A stretch of DNA of 64,000 bases from Elusimicrobia bacterium GWA2_56_46 (GTDB lineage Bacteria; Elusimicrobiota; Elusimicrobia; Elusimicrobiales; UBA9959). Positions within the stretch are counted from its first letter, which is position 1. Every line of letters begins with the position of its first letter. The position numbers were made by a program, and so were the translations under genes. Shown here piece by piece: positions 50,941-59,218 of this stretch. Below the pieces are notes generated by a model. That model saw nothing but the letters and a program-made list of their open reading frames with translations. It ran no database searches and was not told the origin of the DNA. The DNA lies in assembly GCA_001799575.1 (NCBI GenBank), contig MGTT01000009.1, positions 1 to 64,000 of the forward strand. Reading direction: 5' to 3'.

Positions 50941-51031
50941 GGATGAAAGATGAGGGATGAGGGATGAGACAGAAGAATACTTCAAAAATAAAAATTATTT
51001 TTTCATCCCTCATCCCTCATCCCTCATCTTT
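50941..51031. repeat. Long inverted period-7 repeat overlapping the tolC start
   Basis: The left heptamers (50941-50968, with ggatgag repeated) and right heptamers (51003-51030, with tcatccc three times) are reverse complements. Bases 50946-50968 pair perfectly with 51009-51031, a 23-bp stem. It contains the ATG assigned to the TolC gene at 50964. A separate 10-bp hairpin (50915-50924 with 50928-50937) lies just before it, and another (about 51032-51055) follows. Confidence 0.8.
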
Positions 51032-52334
51032 CCGAATTCCACGCTTGGAATTCGGGTTTGCGGCGCTGGTTCTCCTGTCCCCGGCCCAGCCGTGCCGCGC
51101 CGAGCCTGCCAGGGTGCAGGACGTCCTTGCCCTGGACGAAGTTGTCGCGCTTGCCGTAAAGAACGACCCCGCGCTGCTCGCTTCGGAGCAGGACATTATC
51201 ATCGCCAAACAGCGCGTGCGTGAAGCGCGTTTCATGAATATGCCGCAGTTGGCGCTTTCCGGCACCTATTCCAAGGTAAATCTGGCGTACCCGATGGCGT
51301 TGGGGCCCGAGTTGGGCGACAGGTACCTGGATCCGTCCATCAGCAGAAATCTGTATACCATGCGCGCCTCCGCTCTCCAGCCGCTTTACACCGGCGGCCG
51401 CAATAAGAACACCCTGCGCATGGCCAAGACGGCCCATAACCAGGCCAAGGTGAATTATGAGACGGTCAGGACCGACGCCGTCTACAGGGCCAAGAAAGTA
51501 TTCTATACCCTGCTCAGGAACAAGAAACTGGAGGAACTGGCGCTCAAAACGCGGAACCGCGCCCGCGCCCTTGACGGCAGGATCCGGAAAGACGCCTGGG
51601 AATCCATGGAAGCCGGCATCCTGCTGGCCGGACTGGAGAGACAGGTTGAGGAAGCGTCCCACGAGGTGGAGGCTTCAAAAACCGAACTTATCAAGGTGCT
51701 CAACCGCGAGCCCTCCTACCAGGCGGATATCTCCGGCGAGTTCGTCCCTCAGCCGGTGAGCGCCACGATGCAGAAAAGCCTGGTGACGGCCATGGAGTTG
51801 CGCTCCGAGCTCAAGAGCGAGATTTACAAAGCCCAGATGGACGACATAGCGGTGAATATGGCCATGATAAGGCGCTACCCCAACGTCTATCTCGGCGCCA
51901 ATTACGACGTTATCGGTTACAAAATAGATTCACTGAACGATAATTCCATCCGCTCCAACAACTGGGCCGCCTCCATCGCCATCCATTTCCCTCTTTCCTA
52001 CGATATCTGGACGCAGGTCGTGCAGCGCAGAGCCCAGCAGCGCCAGGGCGACCTGAAACGCGTGGAACTGCAGGACAAGATCCGTTTTGAGATCCTGGCC
52101 GCGCATAAGGATCTGGAATTCTGGGGCGCGGAGACCGTAAAACGGAAAGCGGCCCTGGACGCGGTGGAGGGGAAATATGCGGAGGCGGCCAAAACTTCTC
52201 CGGCTTCGCTTTCGGCCCTGCGGGCGGCCTCCTCGATAGCCGGTCTTGAAAGGATCTGGCTCGAAAGCGTCTATGCCCAGCTCATGGCCAGGATAAAGCT
52301 TGAGTGGGCCCAGGGGCGGGATCTTGCGGAGTAA
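50964..52334 (+). CDS. TolC-family outer-membrane efflux protein
   Basis: A 456-residue TolC-like trimeric channel protein. After a signal-like hydrophobic segment (FGFAALVLLSPAQPCRA) there are two tandem repeats of helical hairpins and strand pairs, with LALDEVVALAVKNDPALLASEQDI at the first and NMAMIRRYPNVYLGANYDVIG at the second. The N-terminal 27 residues come largely from the period-7 inverted repeat. A TTG at 51045 is an alternative start but lacks basic residues in its signal. It overlaps the patatin gene by 11 bases. Confidence 0.85.
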   Translation: MRQKNTSKIKIIFSSLIPHPSSFRIPRLEFGFAALVLLSPAQPCRAEPARVQDVLALDEVVALAVKNDPALLASEQDIIIAKQRVREARFMNMPQLALSGTYSKVNLAYPMALGPELGDRYLDPSISRNLYTMRASALQPLYTGGRNKNTLRMAKTAHNQAKVNYETVRTDAVYRAKKVFYTLLRNKKLEELALKTRNRARALDGRIRKDAWESMEAGILLAGLERQVEEASHEVEASKTELIKVLNREPSYQADISGEFVPQPVSATMQKSLVTAMELRSELKSEIYKAQMDDIAVNMAMIRRYPNVYLGANYDVIGYKIDSLNDNSIRSNNWAASIAIHFPLSYDIWTQVVQRRAQQRQGDLKRVELQDKIRFEILAAHKDLEFWGAETVKRKAALDAVEGKYAEAAKTSPASLSALRAASSIAGLERIWLESVYAQLMARIKLEWAQGRDLAE

Positions 52335-53283
52335 AATCTTCCTTGTTCTGGCGCTGCTGGTTTCGGGGCTTTTCGCCCTCCGGGCTTCCGCGCAGGAATT
52401 TTCCAAAGACGATGGGATCTTTCGCGAGCTCATGTGGGATAAACTCGTCCAGACCGGGCCTGCCGGGCGCCCCGGCGTCGGGCTGGCGCTTTCCGGCGGC
52501 GGGGCCAGGGGGTTTGCTCATACCGGCGTCCTGGAGGCGCTGGACTACGCCGGGTTCCCGGTGGATTATGTTTCCGGCACCTCCATGGGTTCCGTTATAG
52601 GCGGGCTTTACGCTTCCGGCATGAGCGTTACCGAGATGTGGAAGTTCGCCAGGGCGACCGCCACTTTAAAAGTGTCCAGGGATTTCAAAGGTATAAAACT
52701 GCTGAAGCTGCTGCTAAGCAATAAACTGATAACGCCCACCTATATAAATCAGTTCATAGAAAAGAACCTGGGTTCCCTCACTTTCGGCCAGCTTAAAAAA
52801 CCGTTCTCCTGTGTGGCCATGGATTTCAGGACCGGCGAAAAGATAATTTTCGACGAAGGACCGCTTGCTATCGCCGTAAAGGCGAGCGTTAATCTGCCCG
52901 GCATCTTCGCGCCGGTCGAATACCGCCACCGCTACCTGGTGGACGGCGGCGTGGTGGATTTTATTCCCGTGGACGCCGCCCGGCTGCTGGGGGCGGACTG
53001 GGTGCTGGCCAGCGTTACCGCGGGCTCCTCCACCGAATTGCCGGGGAACGTGCTTATGTCGCTGCTGCAAGTCATAGACATCAGGGGCTCCATGCTTGCC
53101 GGCAGCGAGGAAAAGGAAGCCGACTTCGTTATAAAGCCGGAGGTCGGCTCCATCAAAATGGCCGATTTCGAAGAATGTGACGCGGCCGGCGCGGCCGGGC
53201 TCCTGGAGGCGGCGAAGCGGATAGACTGGGCCCGGGAATCTTACCTCATATTCTCGGCGCCGCGCCTGCTGGAGGGGTTGTGA
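52324..53283 (+). CDS. Patatin-like phospholipase with signal peptide
   Basis: A 319-residue exported lipid acyl hydrolase of the patatin/RssA family. The oxyanion hole is GGGARGFAH (about 57-65), the nucleophile Ser is in GTSMG (about 85), and the dyad Asp is in VDGGVVDF (about 206). The signal peptide MRSKIFLVLALLVSGLFALRASAQ supports TTG at 52324; another TTG at 52300 is possible. Overlap with tolC and with the next gene suggests one operon acting on the envelope. Confidence 0.9.
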   Translation: MRSKIFLVLALLVSGLFALRASAQEFSKDDGIFRELMWDKLVQTGPAGRPGVGLALSGGGARGFAHTGVLEALDYAGFPVDYVSGTSMGSVIGGLYASGMSVTEMWKFARATATLKVSRDFKGIKLLKLLLSNKLITPTYINQFIEKNLGSLTFGQLKKPFSCVAMDFRTGEKIIFDEGPLAIAVKASVNLPGIFAPVEYRHRYLVDGGVVDFIPVDAARLLGADWVLASVTAGSSTELPGNVLMSLLQVIDIRGSMLAGSEEKEADFVIKPEVGSIKMADFEECDAAGAAGLLEAAKRIDWARESYLIFSAPRLLEGL

Positions 53284-54242
53284 GCAGGAGAGATCTTGAA
53301 TCTTTAATTCTTTTACTGTTTTTCGTTCCCCTTGACGCTTCGGCATTCCTTTTCGGCGGAATTTCAGATAGAAAGGCGGAAGATATGCTCAGCGGCATGA
53401 GCGCCAATTTTGAGCGTGGCGATTGCCAGGCCGTTTCCGAGATCTCGGAATCGTTGTTTAAAGAAAAGCCCTCCTCCCAGATAAGGGAGAGAGCATATTC
53501 ATACCTCGGGCGCTGCTATGAATCCCAGGGACTTCCGGATAAGGCCATAACGGTCTATAAGCTGGCCAACGGCCTTTATCCTGAAAACGATTTTTTTGCC
53601 GTGCGCCTCGCCTCCATTTATCTTAAGACCGGGTTTTACGCCACCGCCGTCCCGCTTTTTGAAAAAGCGCTCCAGGGCCGTTCCGACGACATAGAGGCCA
53701 ACGCCGGCCTGGCGCGCTGTTACGCCGCGCAGGGGTTCCTTTCAAAGGCCAAGCTTTATTATTCCAGGGCCGTCATTCTGGGGGACTTCGGCGATCCGGC
53801 CCTGCTGAAAGAATACGCCGCCCAGATGCTCCGAAAGAGGGATTGGGAGGAGGCCGCTCTTATAACCGGCTATGCCCTGAAGCTCTCTCCGGGCGACGCC
53901 GGTTTATATGAGATATCGGCGCGCATAGCGGCCGGCCGGGGCGATTACAAGAATGCCGCCGGGCAGATGCGCGCGGCCCTGAAATTGGCGCCCTCCGACG
54001 CCGGTTTCGCTCTTGAACTGGCGTTGCTGGAGCTTCTGGCGGGGGATTATGAGACGGCGCTCGGCGCCATCCCCGCCGTGGGAACGGAGCACGGCGCCCT
54101 TGCCCTTGTGATACGGGGCATGGCCCTGCACAAGAAAGGGGAACGCGCCAGGGCGCTGGAATATTTTAAAGAGGCGGCCGCCTCGGGCGGGCACCCTTTC
54201 ATCTCCGCTTTCGCGGCGGCGCTGGCCAGGGGCAGTGACTAG
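53280..54242 (+). CDS. TPR-repeat protein, exported
   Basis: A 320-residue protein that starts GTG and overlaps the patatin stop by four bases (GTGA). A short hydrophobic N-terminal segment (LILLLFFVPLDASA) may be a signal. Then come tandem TPR motifs (about 60-310), for example RAYSYLGRCYESQGLPDKAITVY and ANAGLARCYAAQGFLSKAKLYYSRA. TPR arrays mediate protein contact. Its last codons and TAG stop are part of a period-7 repeat. Confidence 0.85.
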   Translation: MSRRDLESLILLLFFVPLDASAFLFGGISDRKAEDMLSGMSANFERGDCQAVSEISESLFKEKPSSQIRERAYSYLGRCYESQGLPDKAITVYKLANGLYPENDFFAVRLASIYLKTGFYATAVPLFEKALQGRSDDIEANAGLARCYAAQGFLSKAKLYYSRAVILGDFGDPALLKEYAAQMLRKRDWEEAALITGYALKLSPGDAGLYEISARIAAGRGDYKNAAGQMRAALKLAPSDAGFALELALLELLAGDYETALGAIPAVGTEHGALALVIRGMALHKKGERARALEYFKEAAASGGHPFISAFAAALARGSD

Positions 54243-54270
54243 TGGTTAGTGGATAGTGGTTCGTGACCGA
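54236..54270 (+). repeat. Period-7 repeat at the TPR gene stop
   Basis: Five heptamers of the form TGNNTAG run without shift: the second and third are tggttag and tggatag. The TPR gene's TAG stop at 54240-54242 lies within the first unit. The same AGTGGTT-type unit occurs at 272, 1163 and 48411. Confidence 0.65.
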
Positions 54271-54296
54271 TACTGCGATACATCAGGGGACGTGTT

Positions 54297-55103
54297 GTGA
54301 AAGTAAAATTTTGGAAAATGTCTGGTGCGGGAAACGACTTCGTGCTGATAAGCGTACGGGGGCTGTCTTCCGCCCGTCTTAAAAGCCTGGCGGTCAGGCT
54401 TTGCGGCAGGAAAGCGGGCATCGGAGCCGACGGGCTTTTGTGCGCGGATAAAGCCGGCGCCGGAAAGATCGCCCTGCGTTACTTCAATTCCGACGGGTCG
54501 GAAGCTTTCTGCGGCAACGGCTCCCGCTGCGCCGCCTGGTGGGCGCGCGCCGCGGGGCTGATGAAAGGCGGGGAGCTGGAACTGGCCACTATCCGGGGGA
54601 TCCTGCCCGCGTGGATAACGGGCCGTGAAAAAGTGAAGATGAGGATGCCCGCCGTGCCGGCAGTGTGCCTTTGTCATAAGGGAAAATATCCGGAACCTGT
54701 AAAAACCGTTCATTTCCTGGACACCGGCGTGCCCCACGCCGTAGTGCCGCTGAAGAATATAGACTCCCTCGACGTTAACGCGCTTGGCCGCCGACTGCGT
54801 TTTAATAAGGCTTTCGGGCCGGCCGGCGCTAACGTGGATTTCGTGGAATTTAAAGGCCCCCTGCTGCGTATCAGGACTTACGAAAGGGGCGTGGAAGCCG
54901 AAACCCTGGCCTGCGGCACCGGCATTACAGCCGCCGCCCTGGCCCTCGGTCTTGAGAGAGGCCTCCGCCCGCCTGTCAGGGTCGTCGCCAGAAGCGGAGA
55001 ACGTTTCAAGGTCTGGTTCAAATCAGCCCCGCGTGGTTCCGCGGACGACATCTATATAGAGGGCCCCGCGAAAATTATTTTTGAGGGGACGATAGCAGTA
55101 TAA
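54297..55103 (+). CDS. dapF: Diaminopimelate epimerase
   Basis: A 268-residue enzyme converting LL- to meso-diaminopimelate for lysine and peptidoglycan. The two catalytic cysteines are in FCGNGSRC at about residue 71 and LACGTGITAAAL at about 205. Two related alpha/beta halves are intact. The start is GTG at 54297 after AGGGGA. dapA follows after a 170-bp gap that holds a palindromic insertion. Confidence 0.93.
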   Translation: MKVKFWKMSGAGNDFVLISVRGLSSARLKSLAVRLCGRKAGIGADGLLCADKAGAGKIALRYFNSDGSEAFCGNGSRCAAWWARAAGLMKGGELELATIRGILPAWITGREKVKMRMPAVPAVCLCHKGKYPEPVKTVHFLDTGVPHAVVPLKNIDSLDVNALGRRLRFNKAFGPAGANVDFVEFKGPLLRIRTYERGVEAETLACGTGITAAALALGLERGLRPPVRVVARSGERFKVWFKSAPRGSADDIYIEGPAKIIFEGTIAV

Positions 55104-55109
55104 ACTGGG

Positions 55110-55245
55110 GTAAATATTCGGTACCCCCGTCATCCCGGCGAGCTGTTGGCCGGGATCCATTAATAAAAGATTTATGGATTCCCGCTAAAAGCACGCGGGA
55201 ATGACAGGCGAAAAAGCGGGGATGATGGGTTTATCGAATATTTAC
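55110..55245. mobile_element. Palindromic insertion between dapF and dapA
   Basis: Terminal 11-bp inverted repeats (55110-55120 and 55235-55245) enclose two hairpins, 55132-55138 with 55150-55156 and 55178-55185 with 55195-55202. The GTCATCCCGG and GATTCCCGC elements resemble common bacterial palindromic repeats, for example Neisseria dRS3, whose core is ATTCCC-N8-GGGAAT. It is non-coding and looks like a MITE-type insertion in the dap operon. No target duplication was identified. Confidence 0.5.
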
Positions 55246-55273
55246 AACTGGGTGTACTTTCTGCCGGAGGTTT

Positions 55274-56164
55274 ATGCTTGAGCTTAAAGGCTGTTTTACC
55301 GCGGTAATAACGCCGTTTCTGGACGGGAAACCGGATCTTGCCGCTTTCCGAAAGATCGTTCGGGCGCAGATAAAAGCGGGGATCAACGGCCTGGTCCCCT
55401 GCGGCTCCACCGGCGAGGCCGCCACGCTGACGGAAGAGGAATATCTCGACGTCATAAAGATCGCGGTGGAAGAGGCGAAAGGTAAGGTTCCGGTCATGCC
55501 CGGGGTCGGCACCAACTCCACCGCGCGATCCGTGGAAATGATCGGGAAAGTGGAGAAACTCGGCGTGGACGGAGCGCTGGCCATAGTGCCCTATTACAAC
55601 AAGCCCACGCAGGACGGGATGCTGGCGCATTTTTCCGAACTGGCGGGGAATACCCGTCTGCCGGTGGTCCTTTATAATGTCCCCGGCCGCACCGGAGTCA
55701 ATATGCCGCCCGCCACGGCGCTCGCGCTCAGAAAAAAATTCGGAAACATCGTCGGCATAAAAGAGGCCTCCGGCAATCTTGACCAGGTCAGCGAGATAGT
55801 AAACGGCGCCGACAAGGATTTCGCCGTTATGAGCGGGGACGATTCCCTTACCCTGCCGATGATGTCGGTGGGCGCCAGGGGCGTGATCTCCGTCGTAAGC
55901 AATGTCGTTCCCGGAGAAATGGTCCGGCTGTGCGGACTGTTTTTAAAAGGGGAAACGGAGGAAGCCCGGAAAATACATCACCGGCTTTTCGGGCTGATAA
56001 AAACTCTTTTTGCGGAAACCAATCCTATCCCGGTGAAATACGCCATGCATCTTATGGGCTATTGCGCCCCGGATCTGCGGCTCCCCCTGACCGTCCTCAG
56101 TGGGAAGCGCCGCGAAGCGGTAAAAGAAGCGCTGCTCGCGGCAGGTATAACACTGGCTAAATAA
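55274..56164 (+). CDS. dapA: 4-hydroxy-tetrahydrodipicolinate synthase
   Basis: A 296-residue TIM-barrel aldolase-type enzyme that condenses pyruvate with aspartate semialdehyde, the first committed step of DAP/lysine synthesis. The Schiff-base Lys is in IKEAS at about 162. The catalytic Tyr is in LYNVPGRTG at about 134, and the GSTGEA motif at about 43 binds substrate. Its length and ending are typical. It forms, with dapF, part of the meso-DAP peptidoglycan pathway. Confidence 0.95.
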   Translation: MLELKGCFTAVITPFLDGKPDLAAFRKIVRAQIKAGINGLVPCGSTGEAATLTEEEYLDVIKIAVEEAKGKVPVMPGVGTNSTARSVEMIGKVEKLGVDGALAIVPYYNKPTQDGMLAHFSELAGNTRLPVVLYNVPGRTGVNMPPATALALRKKFGNIVGIKEASGNLDQVSEIVNGADKDFAVMSGDDSLTLPMMSVGARGVISVVSNVVPGEMVRLCGLFLKGETEEARKIHHRLFGLIKTLFAETNPIPVKYAMHLMGYCAPDLRLPLTVLSGKRREAVKEALLAAGITLAK

Positions 56165-56170
56165 GCGCCG

Positions 56171-57490
56171 TCATCCCGCAATCAGCAGTTCCCGGGCCGT
56201 TTCCAGGCCTTCCTTTACGCTCTCTTCCATGAAAGAATATTTCCACGCGCCGTAGCGGCCTATGGATCGTATGCCGCGCGCTTTGAGGAGGGAGAGTATG
56301 GCGGGCAGGGCTTTATTCCGGTCGGCGTCATAGATCACATAGGCGCAGGGAATATCGAGCCAAAGTTTCTCTACGATATCGCTTTCTCTTTTTATTATTC
56401 CGCCTTTTACCAGGCCGCGGAAAATATTTTTTTCGGCCGCCGCATGATCCAGCTTCCCGCCGTCCGTGGCTGTCTCTATATACAGCGAATCGCGGCCTTT
56501 AGGCGCCAGGTTCCTGGAAAAATTGGTGGCTATGCCGGCCCGGTAGAAAAGAAATTCCCTTTCCGGGAAGTACGTCCAATGCTTCTTTGAAGAAGTTCCT
56601 TTCACGCCCAGGTTCAGGACATGGACGGAGTTATGGCGGAGGCGCGCGCTGAGCTTCCTTAGGCCGTCCGGGGGGGATTTTATAAGCCCCGCAAAATATT
56701 TGAGCGGCATAGTGTTGATAAGCGACTTGTATTTTACGGCCCCGAGCCGCCTGATGAAAGCGGTTTTATTCTTTATATCCAGCGATTCCAGTTGGCAGCC
56801 GGTATGAATATCCTTCAGGCCCGCGGCCAGGGCGTCCGGCAGGGCCTGTATGCCATCGCGTTCCGGATAATAGAAGACCGGATTATAGCCCATAGCCCTC
56901 TTTTTCCGCGCGTAGGCTGCCTCCAGGACTTCCCGGGGTTCGGGCATGGGGACAAAAGGGGCGCACCAGTCCGCGGTAAGGCGATCAAGCGGGTACTGCC
57001 AGAGCTTGGCGTTATACGGCAGCATGAAGTATTTCGAGATCCCTTCCCCGAAAACCCGCCGCGTCCACCGGCTGAACACTTCAGGGCTTTTCTGCGTATG
57101 GCCTAGGGCGTATGGCTTATGGCTGTTGTTGTACGCCGCAAGAAACCCGCTCACGCATTCCGATTTTATCTTTTCCGGCAGGCCGTAAAGATTGGCCTGG
57201 AACGGATAGGGGACTTCCACGCCAGCCAGATGTATCCAGGCGTTCCGTTTCAGTTTAAAGTGATTGTTTTTGAGGAGGCGCAGGATCAGATCCCCGGTCT
57301 CTTTCCAGTGGAGATGCAGCAAATGCCCCGAATAATCGAAGGTGAACCCGTTCCTGGAGACCGAAGACGCCAGTCCCCCGATCCGGGCCTCTTTTTCAAC
57401 CAGAAGATATTTTTTTTTGCCCCGCAGCCCGCGCGCCGCGGAAAGCCCCGCCAGCCCGCCCCCCACGATAAGAACATCGGTTTCCGTCAT
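56171..57490 (-). CDS. FAD-dependent oxidoreductase, amine oxidase/UGM-like
   Basis: A 439-residue flavoprotein. The Rossmann motif VLIVGGGLAGLSAARGL lies at about residues 6-22 and is followed by the RIGGLASS dinucleotide-binding motif. The family includes protoporphyrinogen oxidase-like proteins and UDP-galactopyranose mutases; the layout fits NAD(P)-binding FAD proteins of surface-sugar clusters. I cannot choose a substrate. It faces dapA, with stop codons 6 bp apart, and diverges from the YkuD genes. Confidence 0.75.
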   Translation of the reverse strand: MTETDVLIVGGGLAGLSAARGLRGKKKYLLVEKEARIGGLASSVSRNGFTFDYSGHLLHLHWKETGDLILRLLKNNHFKLKRNAWIHLAGVEVPYPFQANLYGLPEKIKSECVSGFLAAYNNSHKPYALGHTQKSPEVFSRWTRRVFGEGISKYFMLPYNAKLWQYPLDRLTADWCAPFVPMPEPREVLEAAYARKKRAMGYNPVFYYPERDGIQALPDALAAGLKDIHTGCQLESLDIKNKTAFIRRLGAVKYKSLINTMPLKYFAGLIKSPPDGLRKLSARLRHNSVHVLNLGVKGTSSKKHWTYFPEREFLFYRAGIATNFSRNLAPKGRDSLYIETATDGGKLDHAAAEKNIFRGLVKGGIIKRESDIVEKLWLDIPCAYVIYDADRNKALPAILSLLKARGIRSIGRYGAWKYSFMEESVKEGLETARELLIAG

Positions 57491-57547
57491 TTAAGGATAT
57501 TATAGCAAGAGAGCCCCGTTCCATGCCTGGCCTGGCGGCTGAAGCCC

Positions 57548-57576
57548 TTGGCATTTCGTTCGGTATCGCCTATAAT
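57548..57576 (+). promoter_or_regulatory. Promoter giving a leaderless L,D-transpeptidase mRNA
   Basis: TTGGCA and TATAAT are separated by 17 bp. The ATG at 57583 begins 6 bp after the -10 box, the position expected for the transcription start itself. There is no ribosome binding site. Confidence 0.6.
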
Positions 57577-57582
57577 ACTCTA

Positions 57583-58353
57583 ATGACCACCGGAAAGCCG
57601 TCCAAGACGGCTCTGTACCTGGCCGCGGCCTGGCTGGCGGTTTTTGCCGCGCTGGCGGCGGCCGCCGCGCGCAATTACGGCAGACTCGCGACCGCGGCGG
57701 AAAAACTTGATTCGCTCAATTCGGCGCTTGGTTTTGATGTCAGAACCGCGGCGGAACTTTCCAAAGAGATCGGTTCGGCGGACGAGGATCTCGTTTATCT
57801 GAGCGGGCTGGCGGCGCGGTACCCGGAAAACAAGGGCCATTTCAGAACGCAGAACGCCATCGCCGCGGAAGTCAGGGAATTGCGGAAAGACGTGGAGCGG
57901 AAAATCGGACGGAAACTTTACGCGGTTGTGGACAGCAGGGCCAATAAACTTTACCTCAAACGGGGAGTGAAACTTCTGTGGGAGGCGGATTGTTCCGTGG
58001 GCAAGGGCGGTACTCTCAGGGACAAAAAAACGGGCCGGATCTGGGAATTCGCCACGCCGAGAGGCGAATTCACGGTTCTCTATAAAATAGACGACCCCGC
58101 CTGGATAAAACCGGACTGGGCTTATGTGGAGAGCGGCGAGGCGGTTCCTCCCCGCGAAGATCCTTCCCGTCTAGTCCGCGGGGAGCTCGGTAAATACGCA
58201 CTCGATATCGGCAACGGCTATCTTCTCCACGGTACCAGGAACGAAGACGCCCTCGGCACCGCCGTGTCGCACGGGTGCGTGCGCCTTGGAGCGGAAGCGC
58301 TTGAAAAACTTTACAAAACGCTGCCGGTCGGCGCGAAGATCTATATTTATTAA
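57583..58353 (+). CDS. L,D-transpeptidase (YkuD domain)
   Basis: A 256-residue protein anchored by an N-terminal membrane helix (about 12-30). After a charged helical region comes the YkuD domain with the HGT strand (about 210) and the catalytic SHGCVRLG motif (about 226-233) containing Cys and His. It forms 3-3 cross-links or attaches proteins to peptidoglycan. The start is chosen at MTTGKPSK because the longer reading begins upstream of the promoter. The following gene is a degenerate paralogue. Confidence 0.9.
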   Translation: MTTGKPSKTALYLAAAWLAVFAALAAAAARNYGRLATAAEKLDSLNSALGFDVRTAAELSKEIGSADEDLVYLSGLAARYPENKGHFRTQNAIAAEVRELRKDVERKIGRKLYAVVDSRANKLYLKRGVKLLWEADCSVGKGGTLRDKKTGRIWEFATPRGEFTVLYKIDDPAWIKPDWAYVESGEAVPPREDPSRLVRGELGKYALDIGNGYLLHGTRNEDALGTAVSHGCVRLGAEALEKLYKTLPVGAKIYIY

Positions 58354-58354
58354 C

Positions 58355-59161
58355 ATGACCTTTATCGAAAAGATCCATCAAAACGCCGGCCGCGGCTGGC
58401 TTCTGGCCGCAGGCGGGCTGGTATTGGCCCTGCTGCTGGCCGTCAACGCCCGCGTCACCCGGCAGCTTTCCGATCTTGAAAAAGATATAAAGATCGCGGA
58501 GGAGGCCGGTCGGCGATCCTCCGTTTACGCGGAGGAACTGCGCTCGGCCAGGGAGCGGAAAGCTAAAGCCGCCAGGGACGTGAAAGCCGCCCTGACGGAT
58601 ATGGCGGCGGCGAAAAAAATGATCTATGAGGCCGGGCTTTCGCTTCAGGAGGAAAAACGCCTGCTGGAAAAGCAGCTTGAGATCATGACTACCTATCTGG
58701 AACTGGATGGGGAAGCCGCCAAGATACATCTCATGAGGGGGGATCAGACACTGAAAAGCTTCGGTTTCTCAGCCCCGCTGCGAGCCCTCGGCGGGGAGAA
58801 GCCGGCTACTCCGGAGTTGTGCCGCATAACCGCCAAAGAACGGTTCGCTTCGCCTGAACGGGGAAAGGCCGAAAAAACGGCCGCCGGGCTTAACTGGGAA
58901 CCTCCCCAGACCGGGCGGAGCCGGCGCGACAGCCCTTTAGGGGAATATGTGATTTTTACCGACGGGCCCCTGATCCTGCACGCTCCCGTGCCGAACGCCG
59001 CTTTGCACAACGCTTATCCGCATCTCTGCGCGGGCCTCACTCTTTATTCCGCCAAAAGGCTTTACGAAAGCGTTTTTATAGGCAATAAGCTGCTGATAAA
59101 AGTTTCCGTCCCCGCCAAACCACCGCCTCCGCGGATCCAGGGGGCCAAAAAGAAAAAATAA
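58355..59161 (+). CDS. Degenerate YkuD-like paralogue with coiled coil
   Basis: A 268-residue protein with a membrane helix (about 16-35), a charged coiled coil (about 37-110), and a C-terminal part that aligns with the YkuD domain of the gene before it. LGEYVIFTDGPLILHA corresponds to LGKYALDIGNGYLLHG. At the active site SHGCVRLG is replaced by PHLCAGLT: His and Cys remain but Gly and Arg are lost, and HGT has become HAP. It probably binds or scaffolds peptidoglycan without full activity. It starts 1 base after the first gene's stop. Confidence 0.78.
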   Translation: MTFIEKIHQNAGRGWLLAAGGLVLALLLAVNARVTRQLSDLEKDIKIAEEAGRRSSVYAEELRSARERKAKAARDVKAALTDMAAAKKMIYEAGLSLQEEKRLLEKQLEIMTTYLELDGEAAKIHLMRGDQTLKSFGFSAPLRALGGEKPATPELCRITAKERFASPERGKAEKTAAGLNWEPPQTGRSRRDSPLGEYVIFTDGPLILHAPVPNAALHNAYPHLCAGLTLYSAKRLYESVFIGNKLLIKVSVPAKPPPPRIQGAKKKK

Positions 59162-59177
59162 GTTATAATTATATCCG

Positions 59178-59212
59178 GCCTCGGGATAGGCCGAAAGTAT
59201 CCGCTTGGAGGC
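59178..59212 (+). promoter_or_regulatory. Hairpin that can sequester the ahcY ribosome binding site
   Basis: In the ahcY leader gcctc (59178-59182) can pair with gaggc (59208-59212), and an inner stem ggata/tatcc (59184-59188 with 59198-59202) encloses the loop ggccgaaag. The outer pairing covers the GGAGG ribosome binding site at 59207-59211, 7 bp before the ATG. TATAAT lies upstream at 59164-59169. The 13-mer gataggccgaaag is also found at 15367-15379, so this could be a regulatory RNA motif. Confidence 0.45.
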
Positions 59213-59218
59213 ATTGGC

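Noticed and set aside
50941-51031. CRISPR array from the repeated ggatgag units
   Set aside because: Units are 7 bp with no spacers and face each other as an inverted repeat.
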